A stretch of DNA of 64,000 nt from Clostridium sp. UBA699. GTDB taxonomy: Bacteria; Bacillota; Clostridia; Clostridiales; Clostridiaceae. Below are positions 49,623 through 59,620 of this stretch, piece by piece. The notes beneath the pieces were generated by a model, which saw only the letters and a program-made list of their open reading frames with translations, did not search any database and was not told the origin of the DNA. The DNA is taken from positions 1-64,000 of the forward strand of contig DBML01000023.1 of assembly GCA_002298915.1 (NCBI GenBank), written 5' to 3'. Both the position numbers and the translations under genes were made by a program. Within the stretch, counting starts at the first letter, position 1; each line of letters starts with the position of its first letter.

Positions 49623-49805
49623 GAATCTTACTTATGCAACGGCTGGGAGACCTGCCGCATCACTGTGGTCCATACTCATAAGAATTTTTGGTTGGTGTAA
49701 AATTGCATTTCTGTTTTGGTTGAAAGTATCTCAAATGGGGCTTATAATAGGAAGTGGACATTTTGAGGTTAAAAAAATGCAGGAACAATAAATTAAAAAA
49801 TTCAA
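49623..49805. other. Intergenic region without a gene (tsaD-pyc spacer, first part)
   Basis: AT-rich spacer of the 296 bp between tsaD and pyc. It contains no hairpin with T-run that I can defend; the pyc promoter begins at 49806. Confidence 0.4.
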
Positions 49806-49834
49806 TTGAAATATTTTTGATATTTATATATAAT
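49806..49834 (+). promoter_or_regulatory. pyc promoter
   Basis: TTGAAA (49806-49811), 17-bp spacer, TATAAT (49829-49834), about 85 bp before the start codon. Confidence 0.7.
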
Positions 49835-49918
49835 AGAGATGTTATTTGTCTGCATTTATATTTATGACGCAAATTATATAAATATACAGAAAAAATATTT
49901 AAGAGGGAGATGAGCCAT

Positions 49919-52900
49919 TTGGAAAAAAAATTTAAGAGGGTACTTGTAGCGAATCGTGGGGAAATAGCTATAAGAATATTCAGAGCATGCCATGAACTCG
50001 GAATCAGGACTGTAGCTATATATTCCGATGAAGACAAACGTTCATTGTTCAGAACAAAAGCTGACGAGGCTTACTTGATAGGGAAAAACAGAGGGCCTGT
50101 AGACGCTTATCTCAACATTGACGAGATAATCCACCTGGCGCTTAAGAAGGGAGTAGACGCAATCCATCCAGGTTACGGATTCCTTGCAGAAAACCCTGAG
50201 TTCGCAAGAAAATGCGCAGAAAACGGGATAGAGTTCATAGGACCGACAGCTGAGATGATGGACAGCATGGGAGACAAGATCAGCTCCAAGATAGTCGCTA
50301 AGGCAGCAGGAGTTCCTACAATCCCTGGCGTTGAGAAACCGATAAAGACAGAGCAGGAAGCTATAGAGTTCGCAAACTTCTGCGGATACCCTGTAATGCT
50401 CAAAGCAGCATTCGGCGGCGGCGGCAGGGGAATGAGGATTGTAAGGTCCGAGAGCGAGCTGATATCTTCATACAATAGCGCAAAAAACGAGGCGAAGAAA
50501 GCATTCGGCATTGAGGATATATTCATAGAGAAGTACCTCGAAAAGCCAAAGCACATCGAAGTCCAGGTAATAGGAGACAAGTACGGCAACATAGTGCACC
50601 TCTACGAGAGAGACTGCTCGATCCAGAGAAGGCACCAGAAGGTCGTTGAGTTCACTCCTGCAATCGCTCTCCCTAAGGAGAAAAGGGATGCAATCTGTGC
50701 GGACGCCATCAAGCTTGCAAAGGCTGTCAACTACAGAAGCGCAGGCACCCTGGAGTTCCTCTACGACAAGGAAGGCAACCACTACTTCATTGAGATGAAC
50801 CCGAGAATACAGGTTGAGCACACTGTTACAGAAATGGTTACAGGCATAGACATAGTCCAGAGCCAGATACTCGTCGCTGAAGGCTACGAGCTCGGTTCAA
50901 AGGAAATAGGGATAGCTTCACAGGACAGCATAAAGGTCAACGGATATGCTATACAGTGCAGGGTAACAACTGAAGACCCGTCAAACAACTTTGCTCCTGA
51001 CACAGGCAAGATAGACGTCTACAGAACGGGCTCAGGCTTCGGAATAAGGCTTGACGGAGGAAACGGCTTCACAGGAGCTGTCATTAGCCCTTACTATGAC
51101 AGCCTTCTCGTAAAGACAACTGCATGGTCAAGGACGTACGAGGACGCTACAAGGAAATCGCTGCGAGCCCTCAGGGAGATGATGGTTTCTGGCGTTAAGA
51201 CAAACGTGGACTTCCTCATCAACTTGCTCAACCACGAGCAGTTCCATAACGGAACCTGCGACACTAACTTCATAGCTGAACATCCTGACCTGTTCGACAT
51301 AGCGCCGAGAGCCGACGAGGAACTTAGGGTTCTGAAATATATAGGCGACAAGGTGGTCAACGAGACCCGCGGAGACAAGATGGACTTCGACGTTCCTGTC
51401 GTTCCTAAGGTTTCCTTCGAAGGTGATCTCAGAGGAACAAAGCAGATCCTCGACGAGAAAGGCCCTGAAGGACTCGTTGAATGGATAAAAGGACAGAACA
51501 AGCTTCTTCTTACAGATACAACAATGAGAGACGCTCAGCAGTCACTCATTGCAACAAGAGTAAGAACAAGGGACATGGTCAAGATTGCCAAGGAGCAGTC
51601 GGTGCTTGCAAAGGACCTGTTCTCTGTTGAAATGTGGGGCGGAGCTACGTTCGACACTGCATACAGATTCCTCAAGGAGGATCCTTGGGTAAGGCTCGAG
51701 GAGCTGAGAAGGAGGATGCCTAACGTGCTGTTCCAGATGCTTCTCAGAGGAGCAAACGCCGTAGGGTACAAGAACTACCCTGACAACGTGATAAGGGAGT
51801 TCATAAAGCAGGCGTCGAAGAGCGGGATAGATGTGTTCAGGATATTCGACTCCCTGAACTGGCTCAAGGGCATGGAGATTGCAATCGACGAAACCCTGAA
51901 CCAGGGTATGGTTGCAGAAGCATGCATGTGCTACACAGGAGACATCCTGGACGAGTCAAGAGACAAATACTCACTTGACTACTACGTGAAATTCGCCAAG
52001 GAAGTCGAAAAGACCGGAGCTCACATCCTGGGCATAAAGGACATGTCCGGACTGCTCAAGCCTTATGCAGCTGAGAAGCTCATAAAGGCCCTTAAGAACG
52101 AGATCTCAATCCCTATCCACCTGCACACTCACGACACCACAGGAAACGGTGTTGCAACAGTGCTCATGGCAACACATGCAGGCGTGGACATAGCGGACGC
52201 AGCTTTCAACAGCATGTCTGGACTGACAAGCCAGCCGGCCCTTAACTCTATAGTTGCAGCGCTCAAGAACACCGACAGGGATACGGAGCTCAACCTCGAT
52301 GACCTGCAGAAGGTTTCGGACTACTGGGAAGCAGTAAGACCTGTCTACTTTGCAAACGAGTCAGGCCTGAAATCCGGAAGCGCAGAAATATACAAGTACG
52401 AGATACCTGGCGGCCAGTACTCAAACCTGAAGCCTCAGGTAGAGAGCTTCGGCCTGGGACACAGGTTCGACGACATAAAAGAGATGTACAAGAAAGTAAA
52501 CGAGATGTCGGGAGACATAATCAAGGTCACACCGTCGTCAAAGATGGTCGGAGACATGGCAATATTCATGGTCCAGAACGATCTTACTCCTGAAAACATA
52601 TACGACAAAGCAAAGAACATGGCGTTCCCTGATTCCGTGGTTTCGTTCTACAAAGGAATGATGGGCCAGCCTCAGGGAGGCTTCAACACAAAGCTTCAGG
52701 ATATAGTACTGAAGGGCGAGGAGCCAATCACATGCAGACCGGGCGAACTTCTTCCGCCTGAGGATTTCGACAAGATAAAGGAAAACCTGAAAAAGAAGTT
52801 CAAGATGGAAGTTACGAACAAGGATGTGCTCAGCTCAGCGCTTTACCCTGACGTGTTCGATGCATACCTGAAATACGTTCAGGAATACGGCGACCTTAGC

Positions 52901-53356
52901 CACATGGGAAGCGACGTGTTCTTCCACGGACTCTTCGAGGGAGAAACCTCCGAGGTAGACATCGCAGAAGGAAAGACGCTCATAGTCCAGCTTCTCGAGA
53001 TAGGAAAGCTTGACAAGCAGGGCAACAGGAACGTAATATTCGAGATAAACGGAAACAGAAGGGAAGTCAAGATCAAGGACAAGCTCAGCAGCGAGAGGCT
53101 TGAGTCGCTCGAAGCAGAGGTCCTCATGGCCGACTCCTCCAACAAGCTCGAAATAGGCGCAAGCATCCCTGGAACCGTGCTGAAGGTCCTTGTCAAAGAG
53201 GGAGACTCAGTCAAAGAGGGACAGAGCCTTGCAGTTATCGAAGCCATGAAGATGGAAACCAACATAGTTGCAAGCGCTAACGGAACAGTCGAAAAGGTTG
53301 CAGTCAAGGAAGGCAACCAGGTAAAGACCGGACAGATGATAATAAAACTTAAATAA
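49919..53356 (+). CDS. pyc: Pyruvate carboxylase
   Basis: ATP- and biotin-dependent conversion of pyruvate to oxaloacetate; 1145 residues, normal for the single-chain enzyme. Order: biotin carboxylase (1-450; VLVANRGEIAIRIFRA, GGGGRGMR, EMNPRIQVEHTVTE), carboxyltransferase (about 530-800; DTTMRDAQQSLIATRVRT, HTHDTTGN), PC tetramerisation region, and C-terminal biotinyl domain with biotin Lys K1111 in EAMKMET. The CT motif has Q where RDAHQS is usual. ATG 49910 abuts the GAGGGAG site; TTG 49919 is better spaced and gives the standard N-terminus. Confidence 0.95.
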   Translation: MEKKFKRVLVANRGEIAIRIFRACHELGIRTVAIYSDEDKRSLFRTKADEAYLIGKNRGPVDAYLNIDEIIHLALKKGVDAIHPGYGFLAENPEFARKCAENGIEFIGPTAEMMDSMGDKISSKIVAKAAGVPTIPGVEKPIKTEQEAIEFANFCGYPVMLKAAFGGGGRGMRIVRSESELISSYNSAKNEAKKAFGIEDIFIEKYLEKPKHIEVQVIGDKYGNIVHLYERDCSIQRRHQKVVEFTPAIALPKEKRDAICADAIKLAKAVNYRSAGTLEFLYDKEGNHYFIEMNPRIQVEHTVTEMVTGIDIVQSQILVAEGYELGSKEIGIASQDSIKVNGYAIQCRVTTEDPSNNFAPDTGKIDVYRTGSGFGIRLDGGNGFTGAVISPYYDSLLVKTTAWSRTYEDATRKSLRALREMMVSGVKTNVDFLINLLNHEQFHNGTCDTNFIAEHPDLFDIAPRADEELRVLKYIGDKVVNETRGDKMDFDVPVVPKVSFEGDLRGTKQILDEKGPEGLVEWIKGQNKLLLTDTTMRDAQQSLIATRVRTRDMVKIAKEQSVLAKDLFSVEMWGGATFDTAYRFLKEDPWVRLEELRRRMPNVLFQMLLRGANAVGYKNYPDNVIREFIKQASKSGIDVFRIFDSLNWLKGMEIAIDETLNQGMVAEACMCYTGDILDESRDKYSLDYYVKFAKEVEKTGAHILGIKDMSGLLKPYAAEKLIKALKNEISIPIHLHTHDTTGNGVATVLMATHAGVDIADAAFNSMSGLTSQPALNSIVAALKNTDRDTELNLDDLQKVSDYWEAVRPVYFANESGLKSGSAEIYKYEIPGGQYSNLKPQVESFGLGHRFDDIKEMYKKVNEMSGDIIKVTPSSKMVGDMAIFMVQNDLTPENIYDKAKNMAFPDSVVSFYKGMMGQPQGGFNTKLQDIVLKGEEPITCRPGELLPPEDFDKIKENLKKKFKMEVTNKDVLSSALYPDVFDAYLKYVQEYGDLSHMGSDVFFHGLFEGETSEVDIAEGKTLIVQLLEIGKLDKQGNRNVIFEINGNRREVKIKDKLSSERLESLEAEVLMADSSNKLEIGASIPGTVLKVLVKEGDSVKEGQSLAVIEAMKMETNIVASANGTVEKVAVKEGNQVKTGQMIIKLK

Positions 53357-53366
53357 ACACAGAACG

Positions 53367-53402
53367 AACCCTATCAACATGCGGAGGCATTTTGATAGGG
53401 TT
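53367..53402 (+). terminator. Hairpin after pyc
   Basis: AACCCTATCAA (53367-53377) pairs perfectly with TTGATAGGGTT (53392-53402). The following T content is low (CAATTTG), so termination efficiency is uncertain. Confidence 0.6.
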
Positions 53403-53517
53403 CAATTTGACTGGAGAAGATTTTAAGTTATTGTATTCAAAAGTGCTGCAAACAATTATAATATATATTGATTGTAAAAGACAGTTTCTGTCGCTGTTAG
53501 GAGGGGGTATATTAAAA

Positions 53518-54639
53518 ATGGAGTTAAAAGATGTAGTAAGAAGCAAATTCGAAGAAATAAAAGGGTACAGGAAGCTGCTCAACGAGAATGCGGAGCTTTC
53601 TTTTGTTGAATTCAATACCAGCAGAATCATCAAAGGCATCCTGGACGAGCTTGAAATAAAGACCGAAACGATCTTCAACACCGGGGTTGTCGGATTAATG
53701 AACGAAGGAGAAACCTGCGTAGCCCTGAGGGCGGACATGGACGCACTCCCTGTAAACGGCGTGTCCCATGCCTGCGGCCACGATTTCCACATGGCCGTGG
53801 TCCTGGGCACCGCACTTGTGCTCAAGGAAATCGGCTGCGAGAAGACTGTCAAGTTCATATTCCAGCCGGGCGAGGAGGATAAGACAGGAGGCGCGCTTCC
53901 TATGATAAACGAAGGGGTGCTGGAAAATCCGGAAGTCAAGTGCGCCCTTAGCCTTCACGTATGGCCGGGCGTAAACGTGGGGCAAATAGAGGTTTCTAGC
54001 GGGCCGACCATGGCTTCCGTGGATTCCTTCATCGTCAGGTTCATAGGAAAGGGAGGCCATGCGGCAATGCCGTACCTGTGCAAGAACCCCCTCTATCCGT
54101 CCATAGATTTCATACAGTCGATGAACAACAAGCTTCACATAGAGAACAACCCTCTCGACCAGTTCGTAGTTACCTTCACGTCCATCAGCGCAGGCGAGGC
54201 GTCGAACGTAATAGCCGACGAAGCGATAGTCAGGGGGACCGTGAGGACTTTCAACAGCGACCTGAGAAAGAAAATAAAGAAGGACCTTATAAACGGGGCA
54301 GATGCGAGCGCAGCAAAATACGGCTGCACCGCCCAGGTGACATACGGCGACGGATACCCGCCGCTCATAAACGATCAGACGCTAACGAAGCATTTCGTTG
54401 AGGAGACTGAAGAGATCCTGGGAAGGGACAACGTCCTTCCGCTCACCAAGAGCTTTACAGCCGAGGATTTCGCGTTTTTCGCGGAAAGGGTCCCGTCGGT
54501 GCACTTCAGGCTCGGAATCAAGGAAGGTGAAGTGGGCGGCGAAGCGCTTCATTCAACAAAGTTCAGCGCCAGCGACGAAGCTCTGTATTACGGGGTTCTC
54601 GTCATGGCAAACTTCATAATGAGGATGGAGGAGATCTAA
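53518..54639 (+). CDS. M20-family amidohydrolase (N-acyl amino acid/hippurate type)
   Basis: Zinc-dependent amidase, 373 residues. Motifs: RKLLNENAELSF near the start, ADMDALPVNG near 67, ACGHDFHMAVVLG with the metal Cys and His near 83, EEDKTGGALPMINEG, LHVWPG, SGPTMAS and C-terminal GGEALHSTKFSASDEALYYG. It resembles IAA-amino acid/hippurate hydrolases that cleave N-acyl amino acids. Long upstream open frame is ignored because GGAGGGGG precedes ATG 53518. Next gene begins 2 bp after its stop, so they are co-transcribed. Confidence 0.87.
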   Translation: MELKDVVRSKFEEIKGYRKLLNENAELSFVEFNTSRIIKGILDELEIKTETIFNTGVVGLMNEGETCVALRADMDALPVNGVSHACGHDFHMAVVLGTALVLKEIGCEKTVKFIFQPGEEDKTGGALPMINEGVLENPEVKCALSLHVWPGVNVGQIEVSSGPTMASVDSFIVRFIGKGGHAAMPYLCKNPLYPSIDFIQSMNNKLHIENNPLDQFVVTFTSISAGEASNVIADEAIVRGTVRTFNSDLRKKIKKDLINGADASAAKYGCTAQVTYGDGYPPLINDQTLTKHFVEETEEILGRDNVLPLTKSFTAEDFAFFAERVPSVHFRLGIKEGEVGGEALHSTKFSASDEALYYGVLVMANFIMRMEEI

Positions 54640-54641
54640 TC

Positions 54642-57569
54642 ATGGCATTCAATGCGGGAGAAATATACAGCGGGTTCAGGGTGGTTGAAACAAAGCAGAT
54701 TTCGGACATCGACTCGGAAGGGATAATATTCGAGCACGAGAAATCGGGGGCGAGGCTCCTGTTCCTTAAAAACAAGGATGACAACAAGGTGTTCTCCATT
54801 AGCTTCAGGACACCGCCGAAGGACAGCACGGGAGTTCCCCATATCCTCGAGCATTCGGTTCTCTGCGGATCGAGCAAGTTCCCTGTAAAGGAGCCGTTTG
54901 TAGAGCTTGCGAAAGGGTCTCTCAACACGTTCCTGAACGCCTTCACATTCCCGGACAAGACTATGTACCCTGTGGCCAGCAGGAACGACAAGGACTTCAA
55001 CAACCTGATAGACGTATACATGGATGCGGTTCTGAACCCGAACATCTACAAATATCCTGAGATTCTGATGCAGGAAGGCTGGCACTACGAGCTGGAAAGC
55101 AGGGAGGAAGAGATCACCTACAAAGGTGTTGTCTACAACGAGATGAAGGGTGCGTTCTCGTCCCCTGAATCCATACTTTTCAGGAAGATAACAGAAACGC
55201 TCTTTCCGGACACTACCTACGGTGTCGAGTCAGGCGGGGATCCGGACGTAATACCAGAGCTCACACAGGAGAAGTTCCTGGAGTTCCACAGCAAGTACTA
55301 CCATCCTTCGAACAGCTATATCTACTTCTACGGCGACATGGACATAGAGGAAAAGCTTAAGTTCCTTGACGAGAGCTACCTCGCGGCATACGACAGGATC
55401 GCTGTGGACTCGGGCATAGGCTTTCAGGAGCCTTACGACAGCATACGTGAAACTGTCATAGAGTACCCTATCACTGCGTCTGAGAACGAGCAGGACAAGA
55501 CGTACCTTAGCCTTAACTTCGCTGTAGGGAACTGCACCGACCCGGAAATCTACCTGGCATTCGACATACTGGAGCACCTGCTGCTGGAAACACCGGGCTC
55601 TCCGCTTAAAAAAGCGCTGATCGACAGCTGCATAGGGAAGGATGTTTTCGGCCTATTCGAAAACAGCATCCTTCAGCCGGTGTTCAGCGTCGTGGCTAAG
55701 AACTCGAACGAGGACAAGCTTGAGAGTTTCAAAAAGGTCGTCTTCGAAACCTTGGAAACCCTTGTAGCCAAGGGCATAGACAAAAAATCCATAGAAGCTT
55801 CCATAAACCTAAAGGAGTTCCAGCTCAGGGAGGCCGATTACCAGGGCTATCCGAAGGGGCTCATATACAGCATGAAGTGCATGGACAGCTGGCTTTACGA
55901 AGAAAGCCCGTTTTTACACCTGGGATACGAGAAAACCATAGAAAAGGTCAAAGCGGCTTTGACAACCGATTACTTCGAGAAGCTCATACAGAAATACCTT
56001 CTGGAAAACAGTCACGTTTCCATGTTGGTGGTAAAACCGCTCAAAGGCATGGAGGAGAAGAAGGCTGAGGAGACAAGGAAGGAGCTTTCAGAATTCAAGG
56101 CCGGGCTTACGGAGCAGGAGCTTGAGTCCATAATCCAGACAACCAAAAGTCTCAAGGAAAGACAGCTGCAGCCGGACAGCCAGGAGGATCTGGAGAAGAT
56201 TCCGCTTCTTGAGCTGGAGGACATAAAGAAGGATGCCGAAAGGCTCGATATATCGGAAAGGGAAGAGGGAGACCTGAAAGTCCTGTACTTCCCGGTTTTC
56301 ACGAACAAGATATGCTACATCGACCTGTACTTCGACACCTGCGCGGTGCCTCAGGAAAAGCTGCCGTACCTGTCAATCCTTGCATCCGTTCTCGGAAAGG
56401 TTAGCACGGAGAAATACTACTACGAGGACCTGGTCAACGAGATCAACATATGCACCGGGGGCCTCAGGTTCAACACTGCGGAGTATTCCCTCAGCGGCTC
56501 GGACGAGGTTTTCTACCCTAAGTTTTCCGTAAGGACGAAGGTGCTTGAGCACAATATCGAAAAGGCTTTCGGCATACTTAAGGACATAATCAATACCACG
56601 AAATATGACGACAAAAAAAGGCTCAGGGAGATAATCCAGGAAATGAAGTCAAGGCTGGAAATGATGATGCACGACAGGGGGCATATCGTTGCAGCGAACC
56701 ACCTTCTCTCCTACTTCTCTGCCCAGGGCAAATACGGCGACATAACTTCCGGTTTGTACTTCTACAAGTTCATATCCGAGCTTGAGAAGAACTTTGACAG
56801 CAGGGCTGACGAGATCATAGGGAACCTGAGAGAGGTATCTTCGCTGATATTCAACAGGAGGGGCCTTACCTCGGCTGTTACCTCCGAGGAGGAGCAATAC
56901 AAGCTGTTCGCAGAAGGCGTTAAGGGGCTCAATGAAAGCCTCGCTGAAGGAGAAGCGAAGCCTTGCAGCTACAGCTTCGACCTGAAGAAGGAGAACGAAG
57001 GGCTGATGAGCTCGGGCAAGGTGCAGTACGTGGCCAAGGCGTACAACTTCATAAAGCTTGGTTACAGATATTCGGGAAGCATGCTCGTGCTAAAGACGAT
57101 AAGCAACTACGACTACCTGTGGAACAGGGTGAGGGTTCAGGGAGGAGCTTACGGAAGCTTCTCGGCCTTCATGAAGAACGGGAACATGTTCTTCACTTCA
57201 TACAGGGATCCAAACCTGGCGGACACGCTTAAGGTATATGACGGTGCGGGCGAATACTTCAGCAGCTTTAAGACCGACAAGCGGCAGATGACAAAATATA
57301 TAATAGGAACGATCTCCGACCTGGATGCGCCTCTGACGCCGTCCATGAAGGGCGACAAAGCTGTAGAGCTCTATTTCAGGAAAATCAGCTACGAGGACCT
57401 GCAGAAGGAGAGGAGCGAGGTGCTCAGCACCGACGAGGCTTCGATAAGAAGCTACGGGAAGATGCTGGACGAACTCATGAAGCTTAACTACGTATGCGTT
57501 TTCGGAAACGAAGAGAAGATCAAGGCTAATAAGGAGCTTTTCGGAAGTTTGATAAACGTATTTGAATAA
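54642..57569 (+). CDS. M16C insulinase-family protease (presequence-protease type)
   Basis: Zinc peptidase degrading peptides in an enclosed chamber; 975 residues, the length of PreP. The inverted zinc motif HILEH is at 67-71 (HxxEH), with downstream YNEMKGAFSSPES containing the third ligand Glu near 165, and the C-terminal half repeats the fold without the zinc site (LINVFE end). No signal peptide, so cytoplasmic. Together with the M20 amidohydrolase just upstream it suggests turnover of small peptides and acylated amino acids. Confidence 0.9.
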   Translation: MAFNAGEIYSGFRVVETKQISDIDSEGIIFEHEKSGARLLFLKNKDDNKVFSISFRTPPKDSTGVPHILEHSVLCGSSKFPVKEPFVELAKGSLNTFLNAFTFPDKTMYPVASRNDKDFNNLIDVYMDAVLNPNIYKYPEILMQEGWHYELESREEEITYKGVVYNEMKGAFSSPESILFRKITETLFPDTTYGVESGGDPDVIPELTQEKFLEFHSKYYHPSNSYIYFYGDMDIEEKLKFLDESYLAAYDRIAVDSGIGFQEPYDSIRETVIEYPITASENEQDKTYLSLNFAVGNCTDPEIYLAFDILEHLLLETPGSPLKKALIDSCIGKDVFGLFENSILQPVFSVVAKNSNEDKLESFKKVVFETLETLVAKGIDKKSIEASINLKEFQLREADYQGYPKGLIYSMKCMDSWLYEESPFLHLGYEKTIEKVKAALTTDYFEKLIQKYLLENSHVSMLVVKPLKGMEEKKAEETRKELSEFKAGLTEQELESIIQTTKSLKERQLQPDSQEDLEKIPLLELEDIKKDAERLDISEREEGDLKVLYFPVFTNKICYIDLYFDTCAVPQEKLPYLSILASVLGKVSTEKYYYEDLVNEINICTGGLRFNTAEYSLSGSDEVFYPKFSVRTKVLEHNIEKAFGILKDIINTTKYDDKKRLREIIQEMKSRLEMMMHDRGHIVAANHLLSYFSAQGKYGDITSGLYFYKFISELEKNFDSRADEIIGNLREVSSLIFNRRGLTSAVTSEEEQYKLFAEGVKGLNESLAEGEAKPCSYSFDLKKENEGLMSSGKVQYVAKAYNFIKLGYRYSGSMLVLKTISNYDYLWNRVRVQGGAYGSFSAFMKNGNMFFTSYRDPNLADTLKVYDGAGEYFSSFKTDKRQMTKYIIGTISDLDAPLTPSMKGDKAVELYFRKISYEDLQKERSEVLSTDEASIRSYGKMLDELMKLNYVCVFGNEEKIKANKELFGSLINVFE

Positions 57570-57582
57570 CTGAGTAATCAAA

Positions 57583-57630
57583 GGGAGCCGGTGCACTTTT
57601 TCAAGTGCCCGGCTCCCGGTTCGTTTTATT
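57583..57630. terminator. Terminator between M16C protease and cstA
   Basis: GGGAGCCGG-GCACTT pairs with AAGTGC-CCGGCTCCC (57583-57617, one bulged T), followed by GGTTCGTTTTATT on plus. It lies between converging genes and may act both ways. Confidence 0.8.
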
Positions 57631-59416
57631 AGATAGCTTCTTTGTTCAGTTTGCCGGCTTTTATGTCAGCCAGATCTCTTTTCCAAACTTTAGCGCTCTC
57701 AACTATGATTATTACAAGCAATACCATGAGCACCGCAGATATTCCTGCGAGAAGCATGTTGCCCTTTGGCAGGTAGTTTCCTGTTATGTTCAGGTAAGCA
57801 GCGTACAGGGTGATGATCGATATGAATGCCATCGGTATAACCGTGATGAGGGCGTATACTGCTTTGCCCTTTTTCAGTATTATTGTGGTTCCGATCGCAA
57901 GAGCGATACCTGCAAGCATCTGGTTCGCCACACCGAACATAGGCCATATTGTCGATACGTTTCCTGAGTAGAGGAGGTATCCCCAGCTCAAGGAAACAAG
58001 CGCGCTGAACAGGATGATGTTAGGCCATGAGTTTTTGTTTGCGAAAGGTTTGTAGAAAGTTCCAGCAAAATCCTGGAGCAGGTATCTTCCGATTCTTGTT
58101 CCTGAGTCTATAGTTGTAAGTATGAACAATGCTTCGAACATTATGCAGAAGTGGTACCAGTAGCTCATTAGGTGACCAAGTCCAGGTATCTTGTAGAATA
58201 CGTAAGCCATACCTACTGCAAGTGAAACTCCGCCGCCTGGTCTTGCTGCAAGATTTTCACCTACAAGCTGAGAAAGCATAGGAAGTTCAACAGGGACCAT
58301 GTGGAGCTTTGAAAACGCCTCCGCAGTTGAGTTGATAGCGAAGTAGTCGGCTGTTGGAAGGCAAGTTGCTGCTATCAAAGCCATCAGCGCGATGAACGAT
58401 TCGAAAAGCATAGCACCGAAACCTATAGGCAGAATGTCTTTCTCGTTTGATATCAGCTTAGGAGTTGTGCCCGAGCTGACGAGCGAGTGGAAGCCAGACA
58501 TAGCTCCGCAGGCTATTGTGATGAATATGAAAGGGAAAACCTTTCCTGGTATTATTGGGCCTCCGCCGTTAACAAACTGTGTTATTGCAGGCATCTGGAC
58601 ATCCGGTCTTACAATGATTATACCTATTGCAAGAAGGCCTATAACGCCTAGCTTCATGTAAGTGCTCAAGTAGTCTCTAGGAAGGAGCAGCAGCCAAACC
58701 GGTATTGCAGCTGCACAGAAGCCGTAGAATGCGAGTATGAGAGAAAGCTGCTTCTTATCAAATGTGAAGAATGGCGCTAGCGCGCTGTGCTGGATTGTTG
58801 GTCCGAGGATAACGCCCAGGAGTATGAGTCCCATTCCGAGTACTGTACCTTCGGCAATCTTGCCAGGCCTGATGAACTTAAGGTAAACACCTACAAGCAT
58901 GGCGACAGGGATTGTGAATCCTACTGTGAAAGTACCCCAAGGGCTGTTGTAGAGCGAGCCTACGACCGGAAGTCCGAGACCTGCCATGGCGATTATGAGT
59001 ATGAGCAGCACCGCGATTGAGGTTACTATACCCATTGTAGGGCCAAGATGTTTTTTCGCGATTTCAGCAATAGACTGTCCGTCCTGTCTGACCGATGCGA
59101 AAAGAATGACCATGTCATGAACTGCGCCTGCAAATGCACCTCCGATTAGTATCCAGAGAGCACCTGGCAGGTAGCCGTACTGAGCAGCGAGAACCGGTCC
59201 TATGAGAGGGCCAGCACCTGCTATGGCTGCGAAATGGTGTCCGAAGAGCACAACTTTGTTTGTTGGCTCGTAGTCATGTCCGTCCCTGTGTTTTTGCGAC
59301 GGCATTTCTCTTGTCCCGTCAAGAACGAGAACCTTTGCTGCGATGAATGAGCCGTAGAATCTGTACACGGCGACCAAGAAGAGAGCAGCGATGATAACTA
59401 GAAAAATGGAATTCAT
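57629..59416 (-). CDS. cstA: CstA-family pyruvate/peptide transporter
   Basis: Membrane transporter of the carbon-starvation family (E. coli CstA, BtsT), 595 residues with about 16 hydrophobic segments. Family sequence: GHDYEPTNKVVLFGHHFAAIAGAGPLIGPVLAAQYGYLPG, DMVILFASVRQDGQSIAEIA, SGFHSLVSSGTTPK and a CstA_5TM C-terminal half with PMFGVANQMLAGIALAIGTT. E. coli BtsT imports pyruvate by proton symport. The divergent LytS/LytTR pair resembles BtsSR, which controls btsT, so pyruvate is the best guess. AGGAGG 9 nt before the ATG. Confidence 0.93.
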   Translation of the reverse strand: MNSIFLVIIAALFLVAVYRFYGSFIAAKVLVLDGTREMPSQKHRDGHDYEPTNKVVLFGHHFAAIAGAGPLIGPVLAAQYGYLPGALWILIGGAFAGAVHDMVILFASVRQDGQSIAEIAKKHLGPTMGIVTSIAVLLILIIAMAGLGLPVVGSLYNSPWGTFTVGFTIPVAMLVGVYLKFIRPGKIAEGTVLGMGLILLGVILGPTIQHSALAPFFTFDKKQLSLILAFYGFCAAAIPVWLLLLPRDYLSTYMKLGVIGLLAIGIIIVRPDVQMPAITQFVNGGGPIIPGKVFPFIFITIACGAMSGFHSLVSSGTTPKLISNEKDILPIGFGAMLFESFIALMALIAATCLPTADYFAINSTAEAFSKLHMVPVELPMLSQLVGENLAARPGGGVSLAVGMAYVFYKIPGLGHLMSYWYHFCIMFEALFILTTIDSGTRIGRYLLQDFAGTFYKPFANKNSWPNIILFSALVSLSWGYLLYSGNVSTIWPMFGVANQMLAGIALAIGTTIILKKGKAVYALITVIPMAFISIITLYAAYLNITGNYLPKGNMLLAGISAVLMVLLVIIIVESAKVWKRDLADIKAGKLNKEAI

Positions 59417-59620
59417 GAAAAAGCCTCCTTTTTAAAAATTTTGTGGAATATGAATTACGTTTACATTTTCAGAATTATATTAATATATAATTAATATTCT
59501 GGAAACGATTTGAACGCGAACTGCTGAAATTTGCGGCCGAAATGCATAAAACGGGGGGTGTTTGAAAAAAGCATCTCCTTGTTATATAATAAGCGTAGTG
59601 TGTTATTGGGGGAGTTAATT
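59417..59620. promoter_or_regulatory. Divergent cstA/lytS control region
   Basis: 204 bp, very AT-rich around 59480. It contains CAGAAT (59470-59475) and ATTCTG (59496-59501) as an outer dyad, with CGTTT (59459-59463) and AAACG (59503-59507) beyond. TACGTTTAC near 59457 resembles a LytTR half-site. I cannot assign exact promoters. Confidence 0.35.

Noticed and set aside
49660..50037. 125-codon antisense frame across the pyc start
   Set aside because: Runs through the pyc promoter and coding start in reverse; low-complexity product without motifs.
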